From an uncultured Porphyromonadaceae bacterium (GTDB lineage: Bacteria > Bacteroidota > Bacteroidia > Bacteroidales > Muribaculaceae), in contig CALAVE010000083.1 in NCBI GenBank assembly GCA_937892215.1, positions 1 through 41,334 on the forward strand: DNA of 41,334 nt. Direction: 5' to 3'. Both the position numbers and the translations under genes were made by a program. Below the pieces are notes generated by a model. It searched no databases. It was given only the letters and a program-made list of their open reading frames with translations, and had not been told where the DNA came from. This document shows, piece by piece, positions 14,108 through 23,444 of this stretch (position 1 is the stretch's first letter; the number at the start of each line of letters is the position of its first letter).

Positions 14108-16186
14108 ATGGAGAAAACGGGAATTGAAAATATAGACCTGCGTAACACGGAGTTTCAGAACGCGTGGAATATGATACAGAAGACGCATCGCTCGGTGTTC
14201 CTGACCGGCAAGGCAGGGACCGGCAAGAGTACGTTTCTGAGATATATCTGCGCTCATACAGAGAAAAAGCACGTGGTGCTGGCTCCGACAGGAATAGCTG
14301 CGGTGAACGTCCAAGGACAGACACTGCACTCGTTTTTTAAGATACCATTCAAGCCACTCCTGCCTGATGATCCCGAATTTTCGCCACGACGGATTAACAA
14401 GACCCTGAGATACTCAAAGGATAAAATAAAGCTAATCAAAAATCTGGAGCTAATCATTATAGACGAGATATCGATGGTTCGGGCAGACGTGATAGACTTC
14501 ATAGACAAGGTTCTGAGGTATTACACCCAAAACCAACGAGAGCCGTTTGGAGGGAAACAGTTGCTCTTTGTGGGCGATATATTCCAGCTGGAGCCGGTGG
14601 TTACGCGTGACATGCGAGAGATTCTGAAACGCTACTACAAGCAGTTCTTTTTCTTCAATGCGCAGGTGTTTGAAGACTTGGGGCTGGTGCCTATAGAGTT
14701 GAGAAAGATATACCGCCAGAATGACGACGACTTTATCAGGATGCTGGACCGCGTGCGAGTGAACCGCGCAACAGCTGAGGACATAAGGCTGATAAACAGC
14801 CGCGTGAACGAGGATGCCGGCGAGCCTGACGACAAATTTGTTATAACGCTGGCCACGCGCCGCGACACGGTGGACTCTATCAACGACGAGCACATGCGGG
14901 CCCTGAAGAGCAAAGAATACCAGTTTGATGGAAAAATTGAAGGAAACTATCCCGACAATGACCTGCCAACACTGAAAGAACTGACGCTGAAAACCGACGC
15001 GCAGGTGATATTCATAAGGAACGACCGCGAAGGCAGGTGGTTTAACGGGACGATAGGCAAAGTGTCGGCTTTGGGAGATGACGCCGTTGTGGTGACCTTG
15101 GAGGACGGCTCGGAATATAGTTTGGAACAGGAAACGTGGGAGAACATCCAGTACACCTACAACGAGAAAGAGAAGAAAGTGGAGGAAAACGTGCTGGGTA
15201 CATTCACCCAATATCCCATCAAGCCAGCATGGGCACTGACAGTTCACAAGAGTCAGGGGCTGACGTTCAACAACATTGTTATAGACTTCGCCGGCGGCGC
15301 ATTCTCGAGCGGCCAGACCTACGTGGCACTGTCGCGTTGCCGCTCACTTGAGGGAATCACCTTGCTGAAGCCACTTTCGGAGCGCGACGTGATAGTAAAT
15401 TCAGGGATAGTGGAGTTCAGCAAGAGATTCAACGACCAGCGTCAGATAGACGAAGCCATAAATCAGGAACGAGCGTATCGGTTGCTGCGTAAGGCCAACC
15501 TGACGTTCAGAGCACACGATTTTTCATCGAGCGTTGACGCACTTACCGAAGCCAACAAGATTGTGGATATAAGCAGCAAGCCGGCAATATTGCGTCTTAT
15601 CAAGACCAAGCTATACGAGCTGGGAGCCGTGCGGAAAGAGATAGCACGCAGAGACGAGGTGATAGAACGGCAGGACAAGATGCTGAAAGAGCTTGCGCTG
15701 GAATACGTGGCGATGGGCGACGACACGATGGGGTACGGACAACTGGCCGATGAGCCAACCGTGGCATACGGGAAGAAAGCGCCTAAACTGGACGAAGTGG
15801 CACTCAAAGCCGGCATGGCGAACTATGAGAAGGCATTGCGTATATATCCGAAGTGCACAGAAGCGATGATGGGCAAGGCTCGCCTATGGGAGCGTATAGG
15901 AGAGACAGACAAAGCCGAGCGCACCCTAAAAGAAGCCATCGCAGCCGACAAGAAGAATTGTGACATACGCTTGGAACTGGCCTGGCTGTATGAGCGAGAG
16001 AGAGACATACCGGCGGCTATCAAGGAACTGAAGCGAGCTGAGAAATGTGACAAGACCCGTTATGAGCCTCATGAAAGAATGGCGAGAATATACACGAGGA
16101 TAGGGCTTGAGAACCTTGCCGAAGAGCATGAGGAAAAGGCCAAGCGGCTGAAAAATACAATGAGAAAAAGGAAGAAAAAAGAATGA
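14108..16186 (+). CDS. Pif1-like superfamily 1 DNA helicase with C-terminal TPR repeats
   Basis: The 692-aa protein joins a helicase and a repeat domain. Helicase motifs in order: Walker A (FLTGKAGTGKSTFLR, about 35-50), Ia (LAPTGIAAVNVQGQTLHSFF), Walker B (LIIIDEISMVRADVIDFID), III (LLFVGDIFQLEPVV), then the 2B-like insert and motifs V/VI (ALTVHKSQGLTFNNIVID, YVALSRCRSLEGI). These are typical of Pif1/RecD-like 5'-3' helicases. After about residue 420 comes a helical linker, and residues about 565-680 form three TPR units (ANYEKALRIYPKCTEAMMG, LKEAIAADKKNCDIRLELA, ELKRAEKCDKTRYEPHERM). Compact bacterial Pif1 helicases are near 430 aa, so the TPR tail is an extra protein-interaction module. 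ATG 14108 lies just after the promoter; ATG at 14171 would cut close to Walker A and is less likely. Stop overlaps the next start (ATGA). Confidence 0.88.
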   Translation: MEKTGIENIDLRNTEFQNAWNMIQKTHRSVFLTGKAGTGKSTFLRYICAHTEKKHVVLAPTGIAAVNVQGQTLHSFFKIPFKPLLPDDPEFSPRRINKTLRYSKDKIKLIKNLELIIIDEISMVRADVIDFIDKVLRYYTQNQREPFGGKQLLFVGDIFQLEPVVTRDMREILKRYYKQFFFFNAQVFEDLGLVPIELRKIYRQNDDDFIRMLDRVRVNRATAEDIRLINSRVNEDAGEPDDKFVITLATRRDTVDSINDEHMRALKSKEYQFDGKIEGNYPDNDLPTLKELTLKTDAQVIFIRNDREGRWFNGTIGKVSALGDDAVVVTLEDGSEYSLEQETWENIQYTYNEKEKKVEENVLGTFTQYPIKPAWALTVHKSQGLTFNNIVIDFAGGAFSSGQTYVALSRCRSLEGITLLKPLSERDVIVNSGIVEFSKRFNDQRQIDEAINQERAYRLLRKANLTFRAHDFSSSVDALTEANKIVDISSKPAILRLIKTKLYELGAVRKEIARRDEVIERQDKMLKELALEYVAMGDDTMGYGQLADEPTVAYGKKAPKLDEVALKAGMANYEKALRIYPKCTEAMMGKARLWERIGETDKAERTLKEAIAADKKNCDIRLELAWLYERERDIPAAIKELKRAEKCDKTRYEPHERMARIYTRIGLENLAEEHEEKAKRLKNTMRKRKKKE

Positions 16187-18129
16187 TATCGGTTCAGGGA
16201 CTTACAGTGGAATTCGGCAGCAGACCACTGCTGAAAGACGTGAGTTTTGTGGTCAATGACAGCGACCGCATAGCCCTCGTGGGCCTGAATGGAGCCGGGA
16301 AATCCACATTACTAAAGATACTGGTGGGAGAACAAGAGGCCACATCGGGAACGGTGTCGCGCAACCGCGGGCTTACAATAGGGTATCTGCCACAGCAAAT
16401 GAAGTTGAGTGACGAGACCACGCTGACCGAAGAAGTGAAAAAGGCGTTTTCACACATTCAGGAACTGGATGATGAAATAACTGCGCTAAACAGAGAAATA
16501 GCGGACCGAACCGATTATGAAAGCGATGAATACGCCGATCTCCTGAACAGACTGGCACACAAGACAGACATACGCACCACAATGAGCAACGGCTCAATAG
16601 ACGGACAAGTGGAGAAGACACTTACCGGACTGGGGTTTGAGCGGAGCGACTTCGGTCGCGAGACCCGAGAATTCAGCGGAGGGTGGCGAATGCGAATAGA
16701 GATAGCGAAGATACTGCTCCAGTCGCCGGATGTGCTACTGCTTGACGAGCCTACGAACCACCTGGACATAGAGTCGATACAGTGGCTGGAAAAATTCCTG
16801 AAGAACCGAAGAGGAGGGCTGGTGCTGGTGTCGCACGACCGCGCATTCATAGACAACGTGACGAACCGCACGATAGAGATAGAATTAGGTAAAATCTATG
16901 ACTACAGCGTGAATTACAGCAAGTTCGTGGAACTGCGTAAAGAGCGCATAGAACAGCAGCGACGAGCATGGGAGAACCAGCAGAAACTGATACACGACAC
17001 TGAGGACTTCATAGAACGCTTCAGGTACAAGGCGACGAAAGCCGTTCAGGTGCAAAGTCGCATAAAGCAGCTGGAGAAGATAGAACGGATAGAGATAGAC
17101 GAGACCGACACATCGCGGCTGCGACTGAAGTTCCAGGCAGCGCCACGCTCGGGCGACTATCCGGTGATAGCCGAAGATGTGGCCAAGAACTACGGTCCCC
17201 TGAATGTGTTCAGTGGAGTCACATTCACGATAAAGCGTGGAGAAAAAGTGGCATTTGTGGGAAAGAACGGAGCCGGCAAATCCACGCTGATAAAGTGCAT
17301 CATGGGAGAGATTCCATTTGAGGGTAAACTCACGATAGGGCACAATGTGAAGATAGGTTATTTCGCCCAGAACCAGGCCCAGATGCTGGATGAGAACCTT
17401 ACTGTGTGGGAGACGATAGACCGCGTGGCCGTGGGAGATATTCGCACGAGAATCAACGATTTGCTGGGCTGTTTCATGTTCGGCGGAGAACGAAGTGAGA
17501 AGAAGGTGAAGGTTCTGAGCGGAGGCGAGAAAAGCCGACTGGCAATGCTTAAACTCCTGTTAGAGCCGGTGAACCTTCTCATACTGGATGAGCCGACCAA
17601 TCATCTGGACATGAGGACAAAGGACATTCTGAAAGATGCCATCAGCAAGTTTACAGGCACAGTGATAGTGGTGTCGCATGACCGATATTTTCTGGACGGA
17701 ATCACCGACAAGGTGTTTGAATTCGGCGGAGGCACGGTGAAAGAGCACCTGGGCGGCATCTACGACTTCCTGCAAAAGAAAGAGATAGACAATCTGAATA
17801 TGCTGGAGGTAAACACTTCACCTACAGCAGAAAAAGGCGAGTTGCGGGAAGTCTCGAGCGGAAAGCAGGAATACGAGGAGCAAAAGGCCAGAGAGCGAAC
17901 CCTGAGAATGGCACGAAAAGCCGTGAGCGAGGCGGAAGAGAAAGTGATGACACTCGAGGCCGAGATAAGCGCGCTGGAAGACGAGATTTCTGGCGGAAAC
18001 GTGAGCGACCCGGCGGTGTATGAAAAGCATGCCGAGCTGACAGCAAAACTGGAGCAGAGCATGGCCGAATGGGAGCGAGCCAGTGAAGAATTGGAGAAAT
18101 TAGAAACACTTAACAATACCGCAAAATGA
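16183..18129 (+). CDS. ABC-F family ATPase (translation factor, Uup/YdiF-like)
   Basis: The 648-aa protein has two ABC cassettes and no transmembrane domain, the ABC-F layout. Cassette 1 has Walker A GLNGAGKST (about 35-43), signature FSGGWRMRIEIAK and Walker B LLLDEPTNHLD. Cassette 2 has GKNGAGKST, LSGGEKSRLAML and LILDEPTNHLDM. The interdomain linker (about 245-310) is the charged helical arm ERIEQQRRAWENQQKLIHD that reaches the ribosomal E site in this family. The last 90 residues are a predicted coiled coil (ARKAVSEAEEKVMTLEAEI). Such proteins relieve stalled or drug-bound ribosomes. No resistance context is present here. It overlaps both the helicase gene before it and the peptidase gene after it by ATGA, so the three are translationally coupled. 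Confidence 0.93.
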   Translation: MISVQGLTVEFGSRPLLKDVSFVVNDSDRIALVGLNGAGKSTLLKILVGEQEATSGTVSRNRGLTIGYLPQQMKLSDETTLTEEVKKAFSHIQELDDEITALNREIADRTDYESDEYADLLNRLAHKTDIRTTMSNGSIDGQVEKTLTGLGFERSDFGRETREFSGGWRMRIEIAKILLQSPDVLLLDEPTNHLDIESIQWLEKFLKNRRGGLVLVSHDRAFIDNVTNRTIEIELGKIYDYSVNYSKFVELRKERIEQQRRAWENQQKLIHDTEDFIERFRYKATKAVQVQSRIKQLEKIERIEIDETDTSRLRLKFQAAPRSGDYPVIAEDVAKNYGPLNVFSGVTFTIKRGEKVAFVGKNGAGKSTLIKCIMGEIPFEGKLTIGHNVKIGYFAQNQAQMLDENLTVWETIDRVAVGDIRTRINDLLGCFMFGGERSEKKVKVLSGGEKSRLAMLKLLLEPVNLLILDEPTNHLDMRTKDILKDAISKFTGTVIVVSHDRYFLDGITDKVFEFGGGTVKEHLGGIYDFLQKKEIDNLNMLEVNTSPTAEKGELREVSSGKQEYEEQKARERTLRMARKAVSEAEEKVMTLEAEISALEDEISGGNVSDPAVYEKHAELTAKLEQSMAEWERASEELEKLETLNNTAK

Positions 18130-20138
18130 AAAAAATCATGTTACTATTAACGACTTTGTCGGCACTGACAATGACAGCGGGCAGCCTGAGCAAGGGAGTG
18201 GACCGCTCAAACCTGGACACAAGCGTAAAGCCGGGAGAAAACTTCTATCAGTATGCCTGCGGGGGGTGGATGAAAGCAAATCCGCTTGACCCACAGTACG
18301 CGCGTTTCGGCACATTCGACCAGTTGGCCGAGAACAACCGAGACCAATTAAAAGAGCTGATTCAGAACCTTGGGGACAACAACCCTCAAGGAAGTCTTGC
18401 ACAGAAAGTAAACGACCTGTACAAGCAAGGCATGGACAGCGTGAGACGAAACGCTGAAGGCTACGCACCAATACAAGAGGACTTGGCGAAGATTCAGGCT
18501 ATGAAGAAAGAAGACATATCGGCAACAATAGCATGGCTGCACAGAGGAATAGGCTCGCCATTTTTCGACACCTACGTGATGGCTGACCTGAAGAACTCAG
18601 ATGCTAACATATTCTACATCAACCCGTCGGGCATAGGGCTTGGAGACCGAGACTATTACCTGGAGAATGACGAGAACACCCAGAAGGTTCGCAAAGCCTA
18701 CCAGAACTACATTGAGACACTGTTTAAACTCACCGGTAGCAAGAAGTCGAAAGCCACAAAAGCGGCCAAGACCATAATGAAGATAGAGACAGCACTGGCA
18801 CAAGTGGCGATGACTCGCGAAGAATCGCGCGACTACAGCACCCAGTACAACATCTACAGCATGGGGGAGCTGGAAAAGGCATTCCCGGAAATCAACTGGA
18901 AGCAGTACATGGCCGGTCTGGGAATAAGCGAAGTGAAGAAGATTTGCGTGTGCCACCCGAAGTCGATAGATAAAGTGAACGAACTGCTGAGCACCCTAAA
19001 GCTTGAAGAGATAAAGGACTACATGAGTTTCAAACTGATGAATGCGGCATCGAGTTTCCTGAGCGATGAATTTGAGCATGCCCACTTTGACATGTACTCA
19101 CGCGCAATGAGCGGCAAGCAGGTGATGCAACCACGCTGGAAACGGGCACTTAGCGTCCCCGACAATCTGCTTGGCGAAGCCGTGGGCGAGTTGTATGTTA
19201 AAAAGTATTTCCCCGAGGAATCGAAGAAGAAGATGCTCAAGCTGGTGGAAAATCTGAAACTGGCCCTTGGTGAGCACATCGCAGGTCTGTCGTGGATGAG
19301 TGCGGCCACAAAGGTAAACGCACTGGTTAAGCTAAATTCATTCACTGTGAAAATAGGATATCCCGACCAATGGCGCGACTATTCGGGCATCAGCATAAGC
19401 AAAAACGAATCGTACTGGAGCAACGTGAAGGCCGCAAGGCAGTTTGAGGCCGACTATCAGTACGGCCAGCTCAACAAGCCAGTAGATAAAGAGAAATGGC
19501 AGATGACTCCCCAGACCGTAAACGCATATTATGACCCATCGACCAACGAGATATGCTTCCCGGCAGGAATCCTGCAAGCACCATATTTCGACCCCAATGC
19601 CGATGATGCCTCGAACTACGGCGCGATAGGAGTGGTGATAGGGCATGAGATGACTCACGGGTTTGACGACCAGGGACGCAACTTTGACCAAAACGGGAAT
19701 ATGATTGACTGGTGGACGAAAGAAGATGCCGACAAGTTTAAATTGCTCGCGGACAAGCTTGCAGACCAATACAGCGAAGTGATAGTTGCCGACGATGTCC
19801 ACGCTAACGGCAAGTTCACTCTGGGTGAGAACATAGCCGACCACGGAGGACTGAGAGTGGCCTACAGCGCATTCAAGAAGACAGAGCAAGGCGAATCGGA
19901 TAAACTGACAGACGGTTTCACACCCGACCAGCGTTTCTTCCTGAGCTATGCCAATGTGTGGGCAGCCAATATCACCAAAGAGGAAATACTCCGCAGAACC
20001 AAAGTGGATCCGCACGCACTGGGAGTTAACAGAGTGAACGTGGCAATCCGCAATCTGGAGCCGTTCTTCAAGGCGTTCGATGTGAAGCCTGGTGACAAGA
20101 TGTACAGAGCCGAAGAGGATAGAGTTACAATCTGGTAA
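18126..20138 (+). CDS. M13 family zinc endopeptidase (neprilysin/PepO-like)
   Basis: The 670-aa metallopeptidase begins with a signal peptide (MKKIMLLLTTLSALTMTAGS), so it is exported, probably to the periplasm. The M13 hallmarks are present: the zinc-binding HExxH in VIGHEMTHGFDDQGR at about residue 507, the third ligand Glu in LGENIADHGGL at about 568, and substrate-binding NAYYDPSTNEICFPAGIL at about 460. The N-terminal half (FYQYACGGWMKANPLDPQ) matches the peptidase M13 N domain. Length matches the family (650-700 aa). It degrades small peptides; the natural substrate is unknown. It is the last gene of the coupled operon and ends before a strong terminator. A lipobox was not seen. Confidence 0.94.
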   Translation: MKKIMLLLTTLSALTMTAGSLSKGVDRSNLDTSVKPGENFYQYACGGWMKANPLDPQYARFGTFDQLAENNRDQLKELIQNLGDNNPQGSLAQKVNDLYKQGMDSVRRNAEGYAPIQEDLAKIQAMKKEDISATIAWLHRGIGSPFFDTYVMADLKNSDANIFYINPSGIGLGDRDYYLENDENTQKVRKAYQNYIETLFKLTGSKKSKATKAAKTIMKIETALAQVAMTREESRDYSTQYNIYSMGELEKAFPEINWKQYMAGLGISEVKKICVCHPKSIDKVNELLSTLKLEEIKDYMSFKLMNAASSFLSDEFEHAHFDMYSRAMSGKQVMQPRWKRALSVPDNLLGEAVGELYVKKYFPEESKKKMLKLVENLKLALGEHIAGLSWMSAATKVNALVKLNSFTVKIGYPDQWRDYSGISISKNESYWSNVKAARQFEADYQYGQLNKPVDKEKWQMTPQTVNAYYDPSTNEICFPAGILQAPYFDPNADDASNYGAIGVVIGHEMTHGFDDQGRNFDQNGNMIDWWTKEDADKFKLLADKLADQYSEVIVADDVHANGKFTLGENIADHGGLRVAYSAFKKTEQGESDKLTDGFTPDQRFFLSYANVWAANITKEEILRRTKVDPHALGVNRVNVAIRNLEPFFKAFDVKPGDKMYRAEEDRVTIW

Positions 20139-20182
20139 GCAGCGGTTTAACCTGCGACCGGTGTAGCGGGAAATATTGCACA

Positions 20183-20217
20183 AGCACGGCCAAAGAAAAA
20201 TTGGTCGTGCTTTTTTG
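20183..20217 (+). terminator. Rho-independent terminator of the helicase-peptidase operon
   Basis: AGCACGGCCA (20183-20192) pairs with TTGGTCGTGCT (20201-20211), one G-U pair, followed by TTTTTT. It closes the three-gene operon. Confidence 0.8.
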
Positions 20218-20249
20218 CCGAAATGGGTGCGAAATTGAAATAATTTTAT

Positions 20250-20257
20250 TATCTTTG
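20250..20257 (+). promoter_or_regulatory. Promoter -7 element for dnaN
   Basis: TATCTTTG at 20250-20257 is a perfect -7 element; no good -33 lies at the expected spacing. The leader to ATG 20322 is about 60 nt and ends in AAGTATAAGGATATG, a usable ribosome binding site. Confidence 0.5.
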
Positions 20258-20321
20258 TAAGTTAAAATAAGAGTGTAAAATAATCAACAAAACTGAATAA
20301 TAACATAAAAAGTATAAGGAT

Positions 20322-21443
20322 ATGAAATTCAGCATTCAAAGTAAATTATTACTGTCGCACTTGTCGGCAGCGAGCAAAGTTGTGAATTCCAAGAACACAG
20401 TAACTATTCTTGAGAATTTCCTGTTCAAACTGGAAGGGAACAAGCTGACCATTACCTGCAGCGACCTTGAGACCACACTGACGACCAGCATAGAGGTTAA
20501 GAGTGCCGAAGGAAGCGGCAGCTTCGCAGCCAAAGTGAGCACCTTGCTTGAGTTGCTCAAAGAATTGCCTGACTTGGGGCTGGAGTTTGACATTAACGAT
20601 GAGACCCTGGAAATAATCATCAAGTACTTCAACGGACGTTTCAACCTTGTGGGTGTGAACGGAAACGAGTTCCCGCAGAAGGCTCAAGTCGAAGGTGAGA
20701 CCAAGACGATGAGCATACCGGCAGAGCGACTGGTGAGCGGAATAGAGCACACACTGTTCGCAGTAAGTACCGAGCAATTGCGTCCGATGATGACCGGAAT
20801 CTTCTGGGACATCAAACCGGAGGAGATTGTGTTCGTATCGAGCGATACGCACAAGCTGGTTCGTTATCGCGAGCTTGACGTGAAGCCAGGGTTTGAGGGT
20901 TCGTTCATTCTGCCGTCGAAGCCAGCATCGATATTGAGTTCGATATTCGACAAGAAAGAAGGCAACGTGGAGGTGACGATGGACAGCAAGAGCGCGACAT
21001 TCTCGACAGAGGACTACTCGCTGACGTGCCGCTTTGTGAACGGGAAGTACCCCAACTACAATTCCGTGATTCCGCAGAACACGCTCTATAGCCTGACAGC
21101 CGACCGCAACACATTGCTCAACGCTCTTCGTCGCGTATCGGTATTCGCCGATTCAACGAGTGGAGAGGTTCGCCTACAGCTCAACAACAACGAGATATTC
21201 ATGTCCACAATAGACATCAACTTTTCTACATCGGCTGAGGAGAAGGTGCAGTGCGAATATGACGGTCAGGACATGGTGATAGGCTTTAACGACAGCAACA
21301 TCATAGAAGTGCTGAAGAACATAGACTGCGACAACGTGGTGGTGAAACTGCTGGATCCGCTGCGTCCGGGTATATTCCTGCCATCAGAGCAGAAGGAGAA
21401 TGAAGAATTGCTCATACTGCTGGTGCCGATGAGGATTAGTTAA
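20322..21443 (+). CDS. dnaN: DNA polymerase III sliding clamp (beta subunit)
   Basis: The 373-aa protein has the three-domain sliding-clamp pattern: MKFSIQSKLLLSHLSAASKVV with KNTVTILENFLFKLEGNKLTITCSDLE (domain 1), ERLVSGIEHTLFAVSTEQLRPMMTGIFW (domain 2), and YSLTADRNTLLNALRRVSVFAD (domain 3). The C-terminal LLVPMRI matches the clamp end VMPMRL that forms part of the protein-binding pocket. It tethers polymerase to DNA as a dimeric ring. It opens a long co-directional cluster and is not beside dnaA, which lies 14 kb downstream. The next gene, 21 nt later, is a DEDD exonuclease. Confidence 0.97.
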   Translation: MKFSIQSKLLLSHLSAASKVVNSKNTVTILENFLFKLEGNKLTITCSDLETTLTTSIEVKSAEGSGSFAAKVSTLLELLKELPDLGLEFDINDETLEIIIKYFNGRFNLVGVNGNEFPQKAQVEGETKTMSIPAERLVSGIEHTLFAVSTEQLRPMMTGIFWDIKPEEIVFVSSDTHKLVRYRELDVKPGFEGSFILPSKPASILSSIFDKKEGNVEVTMDSKSATFSTEDYSLTCRFVNGKYPNYNSVIPQNTLYSLTADRNTLLNALRRVSVFADSTSGEVRLQLNNNEIFMSTIDINFSTSAEEKVQCEYDGQDMVIGFNDSNIIEVLKNIDCDNVVVKLLDPLRPGIFLPSEQKENEELLILLVPMRIS

Positions 21444-21464
21444 GAAAAGCGAATACGTTAAGAA

Positions 21465-22232
21465 ATGGAATTAGATCTTAAAAATCCGTTGATTTTCTTT
21501 GATTTGGAAACGACGGGGACTAATGTGGCGACCGACCGGATAGTGGAGTTGTCGTATATAAAACTATTCCCATACGAGCGTGAGCCTCAACGCCGGACAA
21601 TAAGGATAAATCCAGAGATGCCAATTCCGGCTGCTGCCACAGCTGTTCATCATATATCAGATGAAGACGTTAAGGACGAAAAGACGTTTAAGCAAGTGGC
21701 CAAGGAACTGGCTGAAGTGTTTGAGGGATGCGACATTGCGGGTTTCAACAGCAACCGCTTTGACGTGCCACTTCTTGTGGAAGAATTTCTTAGGGCCGGT
21801 GTGACAGTGGATTTCTCACACAAGAAATTCATTGACGTTCAGACAATATTCCACAAAATGGAGCAGCGCACGCTATCGGCAGCCTACAAGTTCTATTGCC
21901 ACAAAGATTTGGAGGGAGCCCATTCAGCGCTTGCCGACACCGAAGCCACCTACGAAGTGCTAAAGGCTCAGCTGGACAAATACCCGAGTCTGAAGAACGA
22001 CGTAAACTACTTGTCGGCGTTCTCGACTCAGACAAAGAACGTGGACTTGGCCGGAAGGTTCGTCTATAATGATGCCGGAGTGGAGGTATTTAACTTTGGT
22101 AAATATAAAGGACGGCCGGTGGAAGAGGTTCTCAGCACAGACGTGGGTTACTACGGATGGATGATGAACGGCGACTTCACGCTGAACACCAAGCAAGTGC
22201 TGACACAGATTAAGCTACGAATGCGCAAATAA
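21465..22232 (+). CDS. 3'-5' DEDD exonuclease, DnaQ/epsilon-like
   Basis: The 255-aa protein carries the DnaQ exonuclease motifs: ExoI FFDLETTGTNVATDRIVEL (about 11-30), ExoII IAGFNSNRFDVPLLVEEF (about 91-108) and ExoIIIe HSALADTEATYEVL (His-x4-Asp, about 150). The last 60 residues (VFNFGKYKGRPVEEVL ... GWMMNGDF) form a small domain often seen after DnaQ-like exonucleases. It may be the proofreading exonuclease of the replicase or a repair nuclease; being 21 nt after dnaN supports a replication role. Only 3 nt separate its stop from the coaBC start. Confidence 0.88.
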   Translation: MELDLKNPLIFFDLETTGTNVATDRIVELSYIKLFPYEREPQRRTIRINPEMPIPAAATAVHHISDEDVKDEKTFKQVAKELAEVFEGCDIAGFNSNRFDVPLLVEEFLRAGVTVDFSHKKFIDVQTIFHKMEQRTLSAAYKFYCHKDLEGAHSALADTEATYEVLKAQLDKYPSLKNDVNYLSAFSTQTKNVDLAGRFVYNDAGVEVFNFGKYKGRPVEEVLSTDVGYYGWMMNGDFTLNTKQVLTQIKLRMRK

Positions 22233-22235
22233 GAG

Positions 22236-23444
22236 ATGCTTGAAGGAAAGAAAATAATACTGGGAGTTACCGGAGGTATTGCCGCCTACAAGACGGTGAT
22301 ACTGGCAAGGCTTCTTGTGAAGGCAGGTGCAGAAGTTCAAGTGATAATGACTCCGAATGCGAAGGAGTTTATCACGCCGCTGACGATGTCGACGATTACG
22401 AGCAAGCCGGTAATCAGCGAGTTTTTCACCGCCAACACCGGAGAGTGGCATAGCCACGTGGACTTGGGAGTGTGGGCGGACGCGATGGTAATAGCACCTG
22501 CCACAGCATCGACAATAGCCAAGCTGGCAAATGGTGTAGCCGACAATATGCTTGTAACGACATATCTGTCGTCGAAATCGCCAGTCTTCATAGCTCCTGC
22601 AATGGACTTGGACATGATGCGCCATCCCACGACTATCCACAATTTGGAGATGCTGAAGAGCTATGGAAATCACATAATAGAGCCCACATCGGGAGAGCTT
22701 GCGAGTCACCTGGTGGGGAAAGGGCGTATGGAAGAGCCGGAGAACATCTTTAATGTGCTGAGTGATTTCTTTGAGACGACATCGCAGCTTGAAGGGAAGA
22801 AAGTGCTAATCACCGCCGGCCCTACGGTGGAAAGCATAGACCCTGTGAGATTTATCAGCAATCATTCGTCGGGGAAGATGGGCTACGCCATTGCGGAAGA
22901 GTGCGCACTTCGTGGAGCTGAGGTAACATTGGTTTCCGGTCCTGTGTCGCTAAGCATGACAAACAGCAACGTGAACCTGGTGAAAGTGAATACCGCATGC
23001 GAGATGTACGCAAAGGTGATGGGACACACCGACGAAAGCGACTTGGTGGTACTTTGCGCGGCTGTGGCCGACTACAGGGCAGAGCAAATAAGCGAGCGTA
23101 AGATAAAGCGTGACGCTACGGACACGCTCACCATAAAGCTGGTGGAGAACCCAGACATAGCCAAGGCTGTGGGCGAGAAGAAACACAGCGGGCAAGTGGT
23201 TGTGGGCTTTGCGTTGGAGACTGACAACGAAGAAGAGCACGCAAGGGAGAAGCTTGCCAAGAAGAATCTGGACATGATAGTCCTGAATTCGCTCAACGAC
23301 AAGGGAGCAGGTTTCAAGACCGACACCAACAAGGTGACAATTCTGGAGCGCGGCGGCGCAGTCCACAACTATGAATGCAAGAGCAAGAGACTCGTGGCGA
23401 AAGATATTATAGACGTTGTGGTAAACAATCATTTTGCAAAATGA
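22236..23444 (+). CDS. coaBC: Bifunctional phosphopantothenoylcysteine decarboxylase/synthetase
   Basis: The 402-aa enzyme makes 4'-phosphopantetheine for coenzyme A. Residues 1-180 are the FMN-dependent CoaC decarboxylase: GVTGGIAAYK at the start, the active-site His in HSHVDLGVWADAMVIAPAT, and APAMDLDMM. Residues about 185-402 are the CoaB synthetase: VLITAGPTVESIDPVRFISNHSSGKMGYAIA, LCAAVADYRAEQIS and KIKRD with the substrate-binding Lys. Length matches E. coli CoaBC (406 aa). coaE, the last enzyme of the pathway, lies 6 kb downstream in the same direction. The stop overlaps the next gene's ATG. Confidence 0.96.
   Translation: MLEGKKIILGVTGGIAAYKTVILARLLVKAGAEVQVIMTPNAKEFITPLTMSTITSKPVISEFFTANTGEWHSHVDLGVWADAMVIAPATASTIAKLANGVADNMLVTTYLSSKSPVFIAPAMDLDMMRHPTTIHNLEMLKSYGNHIIEPTSGELASHLVGKGRMEEPENIFNVLSDFFETTSQLEGKKVLITAGPTVESIDPVRFISNHSSGKMGYAIAEECALRGAEVTLVSGPVSLSMTNSNVNLVKVNTACEMYAKVMGHTDESDLVVLCAAVADYRAEQISERKIKRDATDTLTIKLVENPDIAKAVGEKKHSGQVVVGFALETDNEEEHAREKLAKKNLDMIVLNSLNDKGAGFKTDTNKVTILERGGAVHNYECKSKRLVAKDIIDVVVNNHFAK

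Noticed and set aside
23375..23440. Upstream extension of the DUF4835 gene
   Set aside because: It lies within coaBC in another frame and lacks a signal peptide start; ATG 23441 gives a clean signal peptide and an ATGA overlap.
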